In this document: piece after piece, positions 63,644-64,000 of the stretch
Layout: each line of letters opens with the position of its first letter
Numbering within the stretch: position 1 is the first letter of the stretch
Origin: JAFDZV01 sp964455525
GTDB taxonomy: Bacteria > Bacteroidota > Ignavibacteria > OLB7
Length of the DNA: 64,000 nucleotides
Direction: 5' to 3'
Assembly (NCBI GenBank): GCA_964455525.1
Contig: CAYVWR010000001.1
Coordinates: 310,001 to 374,000 of the forward strand
The notes under the pieces: model-generated
The model's database searches: none
Seen by the model: only the letters and a program-made list of their open reading frames with translations
What the model was told of the DNA's origin: nothing
Made by a program: the position numbers and the translations under genes

Positions 63644-63964
63644 CTATCTCTTGTTATCATCATCGCCAAACAAGTATGCAAGCAGAATGAAGACTCCGGC
63701 ACCAAACAGGATCTTTGGCATAAGATCCTGGAGTCCTTGTTGAAACTGTTCGTGTTGCCGCCTGGCCTTTGCGTTGTCAAGGCGCTGCCGCAACTGGACC
63801 AGTGCGGCCATCTGATACTCGTTGGGAGCAGCCTTACCAGATTCCCAATTCTGTACGGATCGGGGGGTAACCTGGAAGAACTGCGCCATCACCACTTGGG
63901 TCCAGCCCAACTCGGCACGGAGGGCCGCAGTCTCCTGCGACTGTAGAACTCGTCTTTGAATCAT
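63644..63964 (-). CDS. Membrane-tethered helix-turn-helix protein
   Basis: A 106-residue protein. Residues about 8-55 (LQSQETAALRAELGWTQVVMAQFFQVTPRSVQNWESGKAAPNEYQMAALVQLRQRL) form an XRE-type DNA-binding domain. A helical linker and a C-terminal transmembrane helix (KILFGAGVFILLAYLFG) follow, so the DNA-binding part would face the cytoplasm from the membrane. The ATG at 63964 gives a normal N-terminus. With the small hydrophobic gene it may form a regulatory pair. Confidence 0.65.
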   Translation of the reverse strand: MIQRRVLQSQETAALRAELGWTQVVMAQFFQVTPRSVQNWESGKAAPNEYQMAALVQLRQRLDNAKARRQHEQFQQGLQDLMPKILFGAGVFILLAYLFGDDDNKR

Positions 63965-64000
63965 TAGGTACAAAGATAAGGATGCGAAGCACGGCACGCA

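Noticed and set aside
1..64000. tRNA or rRNA genes as attachment sites
   Set aside because: No cloverleaf-like T-arm pattern or rRNA-like stretch was found by eye. A tRNAscan-type search would settle it.

Overview
The window looks like a chromosome segment of a Bacteroidota-group bacterium (Bacteroidota / Chlorobiota / Kapabacteria / Ignavibacteria superphylum). The clues are a secreted metalloprotease with a type IX secretion (T9SS) C-terminal sorting domain, a DUF5686-like outer-membrane protein, weak or absent Shine-Dalgarno sites at many starts, and Bacteroidota-style tyrosine integrases and an RteC-like gene. The species cannot be fixed from the sequence. No rRNA, tRNA or CRISPR array was seen.

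1-17 kb is GC-rich chromosome with ordinary but widely spaced genes: a lipoprotein, a YpfJ-type zinc protease, a DUF5686-like protein, a VanW-glycosyltransferase fusion, a secreted repeat protein, a SNF2/SWIM pair and a sulfatase.

17.2-27.0 kb is a compact, intact biosynthetic gene cluster that matches no pathway I can name. The plus-strand arm holds a small protein made of 16 perfect-length heptads behind a leader-like N-terminus, an HMGL-like/cupin/acyl-carrier-protein fusion, a glutamine-dependent asparagine-synthetase-like amidotransferase and an AMP-dependent acyl ligase. The convergent minus-strand arm holds a PhyH oxygenase, a small alpha/beta hydrolase, a TauD-type oxygenase, a SAM methyltransferase and a KAS III-like enzyme, mostly joined by 4-11 bp overlaps. 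Together they suggest an acid built on a carrier protein by aldol-type condensation, then amidated, methylated, oxidised and released.

27.8-41.5 kb is an integrated element in the 3' end of dcd (dCTP deaminase). It is bounded by 67-bp direct repeats (66/67 identical) and has its integrase next to dcd. A decayed copy of the same integrase lies just outside the distal repeat, so at least two elements were stacked here. The cargo is two exported proteins, an ImmA/IrrE protease with a nucleotide cyclase-Nudix fusion, a DUF4365-TPR protein, and a TIR/NDT-like protein with an Abi_C HEPN protein. Several mobility genes carry a single lesion.

42.5-45.8 kb returns to chromosome (M48 protease, IolB). 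From 45.9 kb to the end is a second accessory zone: a frameshifted integrase, an excisionase-like gene, a rolling-circle replication protein with a 21-bp perfect hairpin downstream, and a CBASS anti-phage locus. The CBASS genes are patatin CapV, CD-NTase and a stand-alone E2-like protein, followed by two unassigned genes in the same operon, with divergent CapH/CapP-like regulators. Beyond it lie a degraded integrase, three possible defence genes including an AbiU2-like one, an intact integrase of the same family, and small hypothetical genes.

A 20-bp imperfect palindrome, GGGTACACAAAGATGTACCC, occurs three times (7.1, 16.8 and 27.9 kb), each upstream of an exported or unknown small protein. 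A related cluster of GTAC palindromes lies upstream of a fourth exported protein at 50.6 kb.
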